64,000 bases of DNA from Rhodospirillales bacterium (GCA_947473305.1 CANJCB010000003.1:124001-188000); one strand, 5' to 3'. Shown: positions 7,938-15,998, numbered from the stretch's first letter. Numbers and translations: made by a program. The notes: generated by a model from the sequence alone, not told the origin.

Positions 7938-9665
7938 TTGAGCTATTTTCACTGCGTGGCGTCTAAAAGAACGGACATCGACCAACAGGGAAAAGGCATC
8001 TCCGGCAAAAGCGGCCGGCGGCGGCGCATGGCCATGGCCTGCGCCTCGGCGGCCTTCGTCCTGGGCGGTCTTCTGCTCGCCCCCCAGATCCCCCGGGCGC
8101 AGACCGCGGTCACCGTCGACCCCGACGCCCTGGAAGGATTGGGAACGCCCACTGCGGCGTCCCGGGGCTCCGCGATCACCCTGCGCCCGCCCGGCAGTCC
8201 CCCGGCAAGCCCCGCTAACCAGGCAAGCCCTCCTGCCAGCCCCCCGGCCAATCCTTCCCCCACGCAACCCCGGGTCGTCGAGGCGCCTGCCAAGGAGCCG
8301 GCGCGGCCGGAGCCACCCCCGGTTCCCGCCACGGTCGCCATTCCATCGCCCACACCCGTTCCATCGCCCGCGCCCACACCCTCTTCCGTGATCGTCGATA
8401 ACGACGCGCTGAAGCAATTGCCCCAGAGCCCCCCGGCGCCGGCGCCCTCACCGGCCGTGACCCTGCGCCGCCCCGGCGAGGTCCGCCCGGACCCCGAACC
8501 CGCGCCAACGCCGCCCCCAGCCTTGGCCCTGCCCCCTCAACCGGCCACCGCCGTGACCGTCGATACGGATGCGCTGGGCGGGATCGGGGCTGATCGGTCC
8601 TCGACATCTGGGGCCACGGTCACGCTGCGGCGGCCGGGCGACCCGCGCCCCGAACCGGCGGCCCCGGTTCCCGCCGCTCCCCGGAACCGGGGGGAGAGCG
8701 TCGCGGTCGATGCCGCCGCGCTCGACGCCCTGGGGCCGGCCCCCCGAAGCGGCGGCATCGCCCTCCGCGCGCCGCGCGCCGCGCCGGTGGCCGACAGTTC
8801 CACGGTCGCGATCGATGCGGGCGCACTGGATTCCCTCGGCGGGCCGCCGCCTGTCGCTGCGGTCAGCCTGCGCCCGCCCCGGGCCGACAGCCTCTTCGAG
8901 ACACCGAAATCCTCGGGCGGCGCACGGGTCCCCGCGCCGAACCGGCAATCCACCGCGGCCCTGCGCCTCGCCTCGGTCAATTCCGCCGCCCGGACCGGCG
9001 TGACGGTCGATGCCAGCGCGCTCGAAAGACTGGACTCGGCCGACGGCGGCGGTGCGGCCCCGGTGACGCTCCGCCCACCGCCGGGGGCTGCCGCGCCGCA
9101 ACGGGCTCCCGCGGCCCAGGTCGCGGCCATCGTGCCGCCCCGACCCTCGCTGACGCCGATCCCGACGCCCGCTCCGCCGAGGCCCGCGCCGGAAGCCGCG
9201 CCGGTCCCGGCCCCCATCGCCGCGCCGGTCCTGCCGCCGCGCCCGACCATCACCCCGCCGCCCACGCCGCAGGCAGCCCCCGCCTCGCTCCCCCCGCAGC
9301 AGCCGGCGACCCGCCCGGCGATCACCTCACCCGAGCCGCCCGTTCCTCACGTGCCGGGCGCCAGCACCGTTCTCTTCGACAAGGGATCGAGCGAATTGCC
9401 TGGAGCCGCCCCGGCCGAACTCGACGTCCTCGTCGGCCGTGTCCGCTCCGGCAATGGTCGGCTGGAGATCCGGGGCTTCGCCAATGCCACCGACAACCAG
9501 GCGAGCGAGGCGCGGCGGTTGTCGCTCGCCCGCGCCGTGACGGTGAGGACCTATCTCGCGGCCCATGGCCTCGACCTCGGGCGGATGGATGTCCGCGCGC
9601 TGGGCGTTCAGGCCAATGATCCCTCCCCCGCCGACCGGGTGGAGATCGTGCTGCGCGACCGATGA
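7938..9665 (+). CDS. Proline-rich exported protein with six VD-AL-LG repeats and C-terminal OmpA domain
   Basis: 575 residues from a TTG start with GGAGAGG just upstream; an alternative ATG at 8028 would start directly at the signal peptide. RRRR precedes a hydrophobic segment ending APQIPRAQ, a likely signal peptide. Six copies of a unit follow, each a VxVDxxALxxLG block, a variable linker and a (V/I)xLRxP block, at about 57-86, 150-180, 205-234, 254-281, 288-315 and 354-382. Long Pro/Ala spacers separate them. Residues 475-575 are an OmpA-like peptidoglycan-binding domain (TVLFDKGSSELP, LEIRGFANATDN, RRLSLARAVTVRTYL). It lies 39 bases before a MotA/TolQ-like gene and probably forms an envelope complex with its products. 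I do not recognise the repeat. Confidence 0.82.
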   Translation: MSYFHCVASKRTDIDQQGKGISGKSGRRRRMAMACASAAFVLGGLLLAPQIPRAQTAVTVDPDALEGLGTPTAASRGSAITLRPPGSPPASPANQASPPASPPANPSPTQPRVVEAPAKEPARPEPPPVPATVAIPSPTPVPSPAPTPSSVIVDNDALKQLPQSPPAPAPSPAVTLRRPGEVRPDPEPAPTPPPALALPPQPATAVTVDTDALGGIGADRSSTSGATVTLRRPGDPRPEPAAPVPAAPRNRGESVAVDAAALDALGPAPRSGGIALRAPRAAPVADSSTVAIDAGALDSLGGPPPVAAVSLRPPRADSLFETPKSSGGARVPAPNRQSTAALRLASVNSAARTGVTVDASALERLDSADGGGAAPVTLRPPPGAAAPQRAPAAQVAAIVPPRPSLTPIPTPAPPRPAPEAAPVPAPIAAPVLPPRPTITPPPTPQAAPASLPPQQPATRPAITSPEPPVPHVPGASTVLFDKGSSELPGAAPAELDVLVGRVRSGNGRLEIRGFANATDNQASEARRLSLARAVTVRTYLAAHGLDLGRMDVRALGVQANDPSPADRVEIVLRDR

Positions 9666-9704
9666 CGCCTTCCCTTCCAGCTTTATAAAGAAAGCGGAGA
9701 TCCT

Positions 9705-10850
9705 GTGACCCGACCCCAAAAATTCCTCGTCCGGATGGTCGTGTTCCTCCTGGTGGTGGCCGTGGTGGCGGTGCTCCTGGGACGTTCGCTGGCCGGCTTC
9801 TTCATGGGCAATCCCGGCGTCAACGGCATGATCCTCGGCATCCTGGTCGCGGGCATCGTCTATATCTTCCGCCAGGTGATGCTCTTGAACCCGGAGGTTG
9901 CCTGGATCGAGGCCTTCCGGAAGAACCCGGCCAATATCACCACGCTGCCGCAGCCCCGGCTCGTCGGTCCCATGGCCACCATGCTGGTCGAACGCAGCGG
10001 GCGGAAGGTGAGCCTCTCGGCCGTCTCGCTCCGCACGCTGCTGGACGGGATCGGGACAAGGCTCGACGAGACGCGGGAGACCTCGCGCTACCTGATCGGG
10101 CTCCTCGTCTTCCTGGGCCTGCTGGGGACCTTCTATGGGCTTCTGGAAACCGTCCAATCGGTCGGCGGCGTCATCGGCGGCATGAGCGTCGTGGGCGGCG
10201 ACCTGACGCAGACCTTCAACAACCTGAAATCCGGGCTGGCGGCCCCCTTGGGCGGCATGAGCACGGCCTTCAGCGCCTCGCTCTTCGGGCTGGCGGGATC
10301 CCTGGTGTTGGGCTTCCTCGACCTCCAGGCGGGGCAGGCGCAGAACCGCTTCTACAACGACCTGGAAGAATGGCTTTCGGGATATACCCGGCTCTCAGGC
10401 GGCGGGCCGGCGGGCGACGGCGGCGACGGTTCCGTGCCGGCCTTTATCCAGGCCCTGCTGGAACAGACCGCCGACAGCCTCGAGAACCTCCAGCGCACCA
10501 TGGGCCGCGGCGAGGAAAGCCGCATCCAGGCGAATACCAACCTCCTCAACCTGACGGAACGCCTCGCCACCCTCGGCGACCAGATGAAGACCGAGCAGAA
10601 CCTGCTGCTGCGGCTGGCCGAAAACCAGATGGAGCTGAAGCCGGTGCTTCAGAAGCTGGTGGACGCGGCCACGGGCGGCGGGCAGGACGAGAGCCGGGGC
10701 CATCTCCGGAACATCGAGATCTATATGGCGCGCCTCACCGAGGACGTCTCCCAAGGCCGCACCCAGGCGATCCAGGAAATCCGCAACGAGATCCGGCTCC
10801 TGGCGCGCACCATCGCAGCGCTCGCCGAGGGCGGCGGCGAGCAGCGGTAG
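9705..10850 (+). CDS. MotA/TolQ/ExbB-like proton channel protein
   Basis: 381 residues from a GTG start with AAGCGGAGA upstream. Four membrane segments are visible at about 10-30, 40-60, 128-150 and 183-207. The last two carry the MotA/TolQ/ExbB pattern, GLLGTFYGLLETV and GLAAPLGGMSTAFSASLFGL. The C-terminal 170 residues are helical and probably coiled coil in the cytoplasm, longer than in ExbB. Such proteins form pentameric ion channels that drive a MotB/TolR-type partner, here the next gene (nine bases apart). It is not a flagellar MotA: no flagellar genes are near and the tail differs. The coupled process is unknown. Confidence 0.87.
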   Translation: MTRPQKFLVRMVVFLLVVAVVAVLLGRSLAGFFMGNPGVNGMILGILVAGIVYIFRQVMLLNPEVAWIEAFRKNPANITTLPQPRLVGPMATMLVERSGRKVSLSAVSLRTLLDGIGTRLDETRETSRYLIGLLVFLGLLGTFYGLLETVQSVGGVIGGMSVVGGDLTQTFNNLKSGLAAPLGGMSTAFSASLFGLAGSLVLGFLDLQAGQAQNRFYNDLEEWLSGYTRLSGGGPAGDGGDGSVPAFIQALLEQTADSLENLQRTMGRGEESRIQANTNLLNLTERLATLGDQMKTEQNLLLRLAENQMELKPVLQKLVDAATGGGQDESRGHLRNIEIYMARLTEDVSQGRTQAIQEIRNEIRLLARTIAALAEGGGEQR

Positions 10851-10859
10851 GAGGCGAGC

Positions 10860-12131
10860 ATGGCCCGCCGCACCCGCCGCCCCGGCATCGACGTCTGGCC
10901 GGGCTTTATCGATGCCCTGGCGCAGCTCGTCATGGTCATCGTGGTCCTGCTGCTGATCTTCACGGCGGGGCAGTTCTATCTGAACCAGGCGCTCTCCGGA
11001 CGCGACGAGGCCCTGCAGCGCCTGACCCAGCAATTGAACGAACTGACCGATCTGCTCTCGCTGGAAAAGCGGTCGAACCAGGACCTGCGGCTCAACCTCT
11101 CGCAGCTGTCGAGCCAATTGCAGCAGGCCAATGCCGAGCGCGACAGCCTGACGACCCGCGTGGCCGAACTCGCCGCCCGGGCCGACGAGGCGACGGCGCG
11201 GGCCAACCGCCTCGGCGGCGATCTTTCCGACGCGCAAAAGCTCGTGAGCGTGGACAAGGACAAGGTCGAGTTGCAACTGAAGCAGATCGCGAGCCTGCAG
11301 CAGGATATCGACGCCCTGACCAAGGTCCGGGCCGAGCTTGAGGCCAAGGTCACGAGTCTGGCGGGCCAGCTGCAAATCAACGAGAGGGACCTGACCGCCG
11401 CCCGCGACCGGTCGAAGGAGCTGGAAGCCCGGCTTTCGACCTCCGAGGAACGCACGGCGCTGGCGCAGAAGGAGATCAACCAACGCGACATTCGCCTCAA
11501 GGAAAGCACGGATCGGGTCGATATGCTGAACCAGCAGATCGCAGCCCTCCGCGAACAGCTCCAGAAGATCGCCGCCGCCCTCGACATCTCGGAGAAGGCG
11601 ACCAAGGACCAGCAGGTCCAGATCGCCGACCTCGGACGCCGGCTGAACTTGGCGCTCGCCGGGAAGGTGGAGGAGCTGGCGCGCTTCCGCTCGGAGTTTT
11701 TCGGGAGATTGCGGGAGGTTCTGGGAGACCGGCCGGATATCCGGATGGTGGGCGACCGCTTCGTCTTCCAGTCGGAAGTGCTTTTCACGCCGGGCAACGC
11801 CGACCTGGGCGACAACGCCAAGAAGCAGCTCGTGCCGCTGGCAAGCGCCTTGAAGGAGATCATGCCCAAGATCCCACAGGACCTGAACTGGGTGCTGCGC
11901 GTCGACGGCCATACCGACAGGCGGCCGATCAGCAATCCGCAGTTTCCCTCGAACTGGGAGCTTTCGGCCGCCCGCGCGATCTCGGTCGTGAAATTCCTGA
12001 TGGAGCAGGGCATCCCCGCCGCGAGACTCGCCGCCGCGGGCTTCGGCGAATACCAGCCCCTGGACAACCGCGACGACGAAATCGGCTACCGCCGCAACCG
12101 CCGGATCGAGTTGAAGGTGACGGATCGGTAG
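10860..12131 (+). CDS. MotB-like protein: TM segment, long coiled coil, OmpA domain
   Basis: 423 residues. The N-terminus is PGFIDALAQLVMVIVVLLLI: a single membrane span with Asp18 at its cytoplasmic edge, in the place of the proton-binding Asp of MotB. Residues about 46-265 are heptad-like Leu/Ala/Glu/Gln sequence, a very long periplasmic coiled coil. Residues about 290-420 are an OmpA peptidoglycan-binding domain (VLRVDGHTDRRPI, NWELSAARAISVVKFL, AAGFGEYQPL, RRNRRIEL). It pairs with the preceding channel gene. The organisation resembles MotAB and Zorya ZorAB, but no zorC/D/E neighbours exist. The role is inferred as force transmission to the cell wall. Confidence 0.87.
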   Translation: MARRTRRPGIDVWPGFIDALAQLVMVIVVLLLIFTAGQFYLNQALSGRDEALQRLTQQLNELTDLLSLEKRSNQDLRLNLSQLSSQLQQANAERDSLTTRVAELAARADEATARANRLGGDLSDAQKLVSVDKDKVELQLKQIASLQQDIDALTKVRAELEAKVTSLAGQLQINERDLTAARDRSKELEARLSTSEERTALAQKEINQRDIRLKESTDRVDMLNQQIAALREQLQKIAAALDISEKATKDQQVQIADLGRRLNLALAGKVEELARFRSEFFGRLREVLGDRPDIRMVGDRFVFQSEVLFTPGNADLGDNAKKQLVPLASALKEIMPKIPQDLNWVLRVDGHTDRRPISNPQFPSNWELSAARAISVVKFLMEQGIPAARLAAAGFGEYQPLDNRDDEIGYRRNRRIELKVTDR

Positions 12132-12147
12132 GGGTGCATCCCGCCTG

Positions 12148-12176
12148 TTGCATCCGGAGCGGCTCTCCGCTATAAC
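12148..12176 (+). promoter_or_regulatory. Sigma70-type promoter of rpmE
   Basis: TTGCAT (12148-12153) and TATAAC (12171-12176) are separated by 17 bases, a good housekeeping promoter, 27 bases before the rpmE start. A small dyad (GGAGcggctCTCC) lies in the spacer. Confidence 0.6.
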
Positions 12177-12203
12177 CCGCGCTCTTTTTTGCGGAGCGCG
12201 GCC

Positions 12204-12428
12204 ATGAAGGACGGGATTCACCCCGACTACCACGAGATCACGATCGTCATGACGGACGGGACCTCCTACAAGACACGCTCGACCTACGGGAAGGAGGGCG
12301 ACACGCTTCGCCTGGACATCGACCCGAAGTCCCATCCGGCCTGGACCGGCGGACAGGCCAAGCTGCTCGACCGCGGCGGCCAGCTCGCCCGCTTCAGCAA
12401 GCGCTTCGGGAATATCGGCAAGGTCTGA
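12204..12428 (+). CDS. rpmE: 50S ribosomal protein L31, zinc-independent (C-minus) type
   Basis: 74 residues from the ATG at 12204; the upstream in-frame ATG lacks a ribosome site and adds non-family residues. The sequence [25 protein letters not shown] and FSKRFG is characteristic of L31 of alphaproteobacteria. No CxxC zinc ribbon is present, so it is the cysteine-free form. It has its own promoter and a strong terminator, so it is a single-gene unit. Confidence 0.95.
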   Translation: MKDGIHPDYHEITIVMTDGTSYKTRSTYGKEGDTLRLDIDPKSHPAWTGGQAKLLDRGGQLARFSKRFGNIGKV

Positions 12429-12450
12429 GCCTTTCCCGTATCTAGGTTTC

Positions 12451-12484
12451 AACTGCCCGGGCAAGTCCCGGGCAGTTTCGTTTT
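12451..12484 (+). terminator. Rho-independent terminator of rpmE
   Basis: A perfect 11-base stem, AACTGCCCGGG (12451-12461) with CCCGGGCAGTT (12467-12477), and a five-base loop is followed by TCGTTTT. It lies 22 bases after the rpmE stop. Confidence 0.9.
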
Positions 12485-12512
12485 GGGGGCGCGATGTGGC
12501 CGCCTCTTCAAT

Positions 12513-12618
12513 CGTCATCCTAGGGCTGTCCCTAGGATCCACGACTAAGTGGTGCTAAGGCACGCCTGATTGCTGGCAAACACCTTCGTGGATCTTCGGA
12601 CTAAATCCGAGGATGACG
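12513..12618. repeat. Dispersed palindromic repeat, double-hairpin form
   Basis: 106 bases bounded by CGTCATCC and GGATGACG. The left hairpin is ATCCTAGGG...CCCTAGGAT, the right one is ATCTTCGGA...TCCGAGGAT, and a roughly 50-base spacer carries CCACGA/TCGTGG complementarity. It has the same plan as the element at 2544-2618. It lies between the rpmE terminator and the heat-shock promoter. Confidence 0.8.
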
Positions 12619-12677
12619 GTAGTGAGGTGGTGACGGGTTGCGAACCTCGCAGCGCTCAAAAATCTTCAAAAAAACCT

Positions 12678-12705
12678 CTTGAACCCCTCTCCGCCTTTCC
12701 TATCT
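12678..12705 (+). promoter_or_regulatory. RpoH (sigma-32) promoter of the small heat-shock gene
   Basis: CTTG (12678-12681), a 17-base spacer and CCTATCT (12699-12705) match the alphaproteobacterial RpoH consensus CTTG-N17/18-CYTATNT at every fixed position named. The start of transcription would be near 12712, just before the folded leader. An rpoH gene is in the same window. Confidence 0.8.
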
Positions 12706-12710
12706 GGAAG

Positions 12711-12805
12711 TGTATCGGACGCCCAAGCGGGTCCGGTGAAGTCCCGAAGCCTGGCCCCCGGGCAGGCTTCCTAACCCATGTTGCTCTCGAGAGGATATGG
12801 TCATG
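12711..12805 (+). promoter_or_regulatory. ROSE-type RNA thermometer in the hsp20 leader
   Basis: Three consecutive hairpins fill the leader: GGAC/GTCC (12717-12734), a strong GAAGCCTG/CAGGCTTC stem (12746-12770), and a terminal hairpin. In the last, CCATGTTGCTC (12776-12786) faces GAGGATATGG (12791-12800). The TTGCT strand opposes the AGGA ribosome site with a mismatched G, which is the defining ROSE feature that melts at high temperature. ROSE elements are known in front of hsp20-type genes in rhizobia and other proteobacteria. The hairpin pairs are read by eye; covariation was not tested. Confidence 0.82.
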
Positions 12806-13261
12806 AGTGCATTCGATTTTTCGCCCCTTTTCCGCTCCACCATCGGCTTCGACCGCCTGATGCAGCTCGCGGATTCAGCGTCCAGCCCGGACAGCTCCAC
12901 CACCTACCCGCCCTATAACATCGAGGTTACCGGAACCGACAGCTATCGCCTGACCATGGCGGTGGCGGGATTCGCCCAGGAAGACCTCGACATCACCGTG
13001 AAGGAGAATTCCCTCCTCATCGCGGGCAAGGGCAAGAAGGAGGAGGAGGCCAACCGCTTCCTGCATCGCGGCCTCGCCCGGCGCGCTTTCGAGCGCCGCT
13101 TCCAGCTCGCCGACCATATCAAGGTCGTGGGCGCGGCCCTGGACAACGGGCTTCTCCACGTCGATCTCGTCCGCGAGGTCCCGGAAGAGAAGAAACCCCG
13201 CAAGATCGAGATCGGCACGGCCACCGCCCCGACGGTGATCGAGCAGCAGAAAGCCGCCTAA
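12803..13261 (+). CDS. Small heat-shock protein, Hsp20/IbpA family
   Basis: 152 residues from the ATG at 12803, which lies seven bases after AGGA; the ATG at 12797 overlaps the ribosome site. FDFSPLFRSTIGFDRL is the IbpA-type N-terminus. The alpha-crystallin domain spans about 38-130 (NIEVTGTDSYRLTMAVAGF, ARRAFERRFQLADH, GAALDNGLLHVDL), and a short Lys/Pro/Ala tail follows. The protein is an ATP-independent chaperone that holds unfolded proteins in the cytoplasm. Control is inferred at two levels: the RpoH promoter and the ROSE leader. The transcription end lies inside the convergent DUF2161 gene. Confidence 0.95.
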   Translation: MSAFDFSPLFRSTIGFDRLMQLADSASSPDSSTTYPPYNIEVTGTDSYRLTMAVAGFAQEDLDITVKENSLLIAGKGKKEEEANRFLHRGLARRAFERRFQLADHIKVVGAALDNGLLHVDLVREVPEEKKPRKIEIGTATAPTVIEQQKAA

Positions 13262-13272
13262 GGGCTTTCGCT

Positions 13273-14013
13273 TCAGACTTTGGAAAGGGCGGCTTCGGCC
13301 GCCCTTTTTGTTTCGAGATTTTCGAGCGCGGCAGCGAAAGTCACCAGCGCCTCCGCCCCGAGCGGCGTCAGCACGTAGGCCCCCCGCGCCACCCGCTCGA
13401 ACCAGCCATAGGCGTCGCGCTGCAGGATAGCGCTGGCATTGGGCGCATAGCCGGTCGCGCGAAGCTCGGCGATTTTCGCCATTCCCCCGTTCAAGAGCTG
13501 GGCGCAGCGCAGCGCCTCCTGACGATAGGCGGTCATGATCGGCCCGCGATGGGCGCTGCCGCCACGATTGGGATCGCCCTTTCGCCGCAGATGCTCGCCC
13601 ATCAGGAGCTTCGCCTTCCGCGCGTTCTTGCGCGGCTGGTAGGGGGCGGGATCGAGCAGCAGTTCGACCCTCGGCAGCCGGCCCGGATGGACGATCATCA
13701 GGCCGAGCCCCAGCCGCCGGCAAAGCTGCCGCAGAGGCCGCGCATAGGGCGAGGCGCGGGGATCGCTGCGGGGCTTGGGTTTCGGCACCGCCAGATAGAC
13801 CCTATCCGTCAGATTGAGCCGGTCCACGCCCTGGAGGATCAGCGGCAACCCCAGCCTGAGCTTCAGTTCCACGATCAGCGGCGGCTCATCGCCGCGGGTC
13901 GCGACCACGTCGCAGCCCCGGACCTCGCCCTTGACGTCATAGCCCCGCGCTTCGAGGAAGGCCTTTATCGGCTCGTAGAGATCGGCCTCCGCGAGCGGCT
14001 TTTCCGAGGTCAC
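13273..14013 (-). CDS. DUF2161 family protein (PD-(D/E)XK nuclease-like)
   Basis: About 246 residues from a GTG start at 14013 that overlaps the upstream stop as GTGA. The N-terminal half reads GYDVKGEVRGCDVVATRG followed by PLIVELKLRLGLPLILQGVDR. A GCDVV aspartate and the E-x-K of VELK match the core of the PD-(D/E)XK nuclease fold. The C-terminal half (TAYRQEALRCAQLLNGG, KIAELR, ILQRDAYGWFERV) looks like a winged-helix domain. DUF2161 proteins are common in alphaproteobacteria and uncharacterised to my knowledge. Third gene of a coupled operon with the coiled-coil and hotdog genes. DNA cleavage is only a fold-based inference. Confidence 0.85.
   Translation of the reverse strand: MTSEKPLAEADLYEPIKAFLEARGYDVKGEVRGCDVVATRGDEPPLIVELKLRLGLPLILQGVDRLNLTDRVYLAVPKPKPRSDPRASPYARPLRQLCRRLGLGLMIVHPGRLPRVELLLDPAPYQPRKNARKAKLLMGEHLRRKGDPNRGGSAHRGPIMTAYRQEALRCAQLLNGGMAKIAELRATGYAPNASAILQRDAYGWFERVARGAYVLTPLGAEALVTFAAALENLETKRAAEAALSKV
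13284..13309 (+). terminator. Rho-independent terminator of hsp20, inside the convergent gene
   Basis: AAAGGGCGGC (13284-13293), a TTCG tetraloop and GCCGCCCTTT (13298-13307) lead into a T-run ending at 13309. The bases also encode the last residues (KRAAEAAL) of the DUF2161 protein on the other strand. Confidence 0.88.
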
Positions 14014-15998
14014 GGCTTCAGCCGTCCCACCGCATTCGCCAGGATCAGGTAAAGCTTGCCCACATCCGCCGTGACGAAGGCGGCGCTCAGCACGTCCTGG
14101 TGGTCGCATTGCTTGGCTTGCGCCAGCAGTCCCTCGAACTCCCTGAGATAGCGCTGCACATAGTCGCGGAAGATGCCGTCCTCGTCGAACTTGCGGCGGA
14201 TCTGCGCCTCGGAGCCCTTGGGCTGGAGTTGCAGCAGATGCCGCGTGAAGACCGAGCGGTCGCCGCCGTGGAACTTCTTCCAGACCGCATCCGGGACCTG
14301 GGCATCCAGGATGCGCGCCAGATCCACCGCGATCGAATGCATGGTCTCGATGATGAAGGTCGCGGATTTGAGGAACCGCTCCTGCTGCACTTCCGTGGCG
14401 CTTTCGCGGGTCTTGGCGACGGTCTCGGAAAGCTCCGCCACCGCCCGGCGGAGCGCTGCCGCCCGCTCCCCGAAAAGCGCGCCGGCCTCGGCGGCGCTTG
14501 CCTCGGTCTCGCCGATGGAGGCGACGATCTCCGCCGCCCGGTCGCCGAGGTTGCGGATCTCGCCAAGCGCCCGGTCCGCCGCCTCGTTCAACCCTTCGAG
14601 ACCGAGACGCAGGGCGCGGCCCGCCTCCCGGCCGTCTTCCGTGGTGGCGGCCAGGGCGGCGATCTGCCCGGCCAGCGCTTCGGCCCCGTCCACGGTGGCA
14701 GCAAGCTGCCCCTCGATCTCGGCGAGCGTCTCCTGCGTGCGGCGCAGCGCGGGTTCGGCCGAGCGGGAAAACTCCCCGGCCTGGCGACCCAGGGTCTCGC
14801 CCAGCTGGCGCATCTCCGCGTCGAGGTCGCCGAAGGACGCTCCCGCCGCCTTCGCCGTTTCCAGGGCGGCGGCGCTCGCCCGGGTGCTGGCCTCGGCGGC
14901 ATCCGTCAGCGCGGCATGGCCGGCGGTCGCGGCGGCGATCCCCTCGGCAAGGGTCTCCCCGACCTGTCCCACCCGCCTCTCGATCTCCGAGGCCTGCTGG
15001 CGCATCTGCTCGCCCAGCTCCTCGATGCGAATTTCGGATTGCCGCACCGTGGTCCTGACGTGCTCCGCCTCGCGGTCGAGCCCCTCGCGCACCGTGGTCA
15101 GGGAAGCCACCGCCTCCTGGGTCACGTCCCGCGCGGCGGCGGCGCCCTCCCCCAGGGTCTCGCCGATGCCCTTGAGATCGGCGGCCAGTCCCCGCAGCCC
15201 CTCGACCGAGGGAGCGAGCAGCGAGCCCACGGTCTCGATCTTCTCCCGCGCCAGATCGGCGGTGGAGGTCAGGGCCTTGACCTCCCGGCCGAGAATGGCG
15301 GCGGCCTCCACCGAAGCCTCTTTCAGATGGATCGCCGCAATTTCTATCGGGGCCGTGAGAGTCTCCGCCTGCTTGCCCAGGGTTTCCCCGGCCGCTACCG
15401 CCGCTTCGGCGATCCGGGCGGAGGTCGCCTCCAGATCGGCGATCTTGTCCGTGAGGCTGATGCCATCGGCGGTGAGTTGCTCCGCCAGGGTGTCGAGACC
15501 GTCACGCGCCTCGCCCGCCCGCTTGGTCGCGGTCTCGGCGGCAAGCGCGCTGGCCTCCAAGGCGCGGGTCAGCCGTTCGGCCGCCTCGTCGATCCGCCTG
15601 GCCCCCGCCGTCGAGGCCTCGGTCAGCGCCTCCGCCTGTCGGCGCAACCCATGGCCCGCCGCCTGGGCGCGGGTCTCCGCCGCCTGAGAAGGATAGATGA
15701 AGGCGTCGAGCTGAAGGGAAAGCGCCCGCGCGGACTGGGCGAGCGCTCCCATCTCCCCGCGCAATTCCGCCATCAGCAGCAGCAAGGCGGGCGGCACCAG
15801 GGCCGCCGCCGCCAGCACGACCAGTTCGTCGGGCGACAACGCCAGGATATCGGGCCAGCCGAAACGGACCCAGATCCAGCCTCCCGCGAGGATCAGCCAA
15901 CTGACGCCCAGCACCGCTTCCGGCGAGACGCGCCAGCGCCGCCTCGGCGGAGGGACGACCTCTTCTTCCAGCAGTAGGGGAACGGGAAGCTGGCTCAT
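14010..15998 (-). CDS. Large coiled-coil membrane protein, unknown function
   Basis: 662 residues. Two membrane segments near 29-47 and 58-77 are followed by about 480 residues of Ala/Glu/Leu-rich helix with regular heptads, reminiscent of methyl-accepting or apolipoprotein-like coiled coils, but with no HAMP or signalling tip. The last 110 residues form a more complex conserved-looking domain, with TFIIETMHSIAVDLARILDA, WKKFHGGDRSVFTRHLL and RKFDEDGIFRDYVQRYL. It is coupled by four-base overlaps to both neighbours. I do not recognise a named family. A structural or polar scaffold role is possible. The strong codon bias for Ala/Glu leaves large false frames on the opposite strand. Confidence 0.85.
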   Translation of the reverse strand: MSQLPVPLLLEEEVVPPPRRRWRVSPEAVLGVSWLILAGGWIWVRFGWPDILALSPDELVVLAAAALVPPALLLLMAELRGEMGALAQSARALSLQLDAFIYPSQAAETRAQAAGHGLRRQAEALTEASTAGARRIDEAAERLTRALEASALAAETATKRAGEARDGLDTLAEQLTADGISLTDKIADLEATSARIAEAAVAAGETLGKQAETLTAPIEIAAIHLKEASVEAAAILGREVKALTSTADLAREKIETVGSLLAPSVEGLRGLAADLKGIGETLGEGAAAARDVTQEAVASLTTVREGLDREAEHVRTTVRQSEIRIEELGEQMRQQASEIERRVGQVGETLAEGIAAATAGHAALTDAAEASTRASAAALETAKAAGASFGDLDAEMRQLGETLGRQAGEFSRSAEPALRRTQETLAEIEGQLAATVDGAEALAGQIAALAATTEDGREAGRALRLGLEGLNEAADRALGEIRNLGDRAAEIVASIGETEASAAEAGALFGERAAALRRAVAELSETVAKTRESATEVQQERFLKSATFIIETMHSIAVDLARILDAQVPDAVWKKFHGGDRSVFTRHLLQLQPKGSEAQIRRKFDEDGIFRDYVQRYLREFEGLLAQAKQCDHQDVLSAAFVTADVGKLYLILANAVGRLKP

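Noticed and set aside
2624-9700. Shared 16-mer ATAAAGAAAGCGGAGA at 2624-2639 and 9685-9700
   Set aside because: One match of this length is about what chance gives in 64 kb, and the second copy is simply a ribosome site.
9705-12131. Zorya anti-phage system (ZorA/ZorB)
   Set aside because: The MotA-like and MotB/OmpA-like pair resembles ZorAB, but there is no zorC, zorD or zorE beside it; the neighbours are the OmpA repeat protein and rpmE. A housekeeping envelope role is more likely.
10395-12542. Long minus-strand frame opposite the MotA/MotB-like genes
   Set aside because: Composition mirrors the coiled-coil gene in the opposite frame; no ribosome site or known domain.
14100-15977. Two long plus-strand frames opposite the coiled-coil gene
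   Set aside because: Ala/Glu-rich codons of the real gene leave few stops on the other strand; products are Arg/Ser/Ala-rich without domains.
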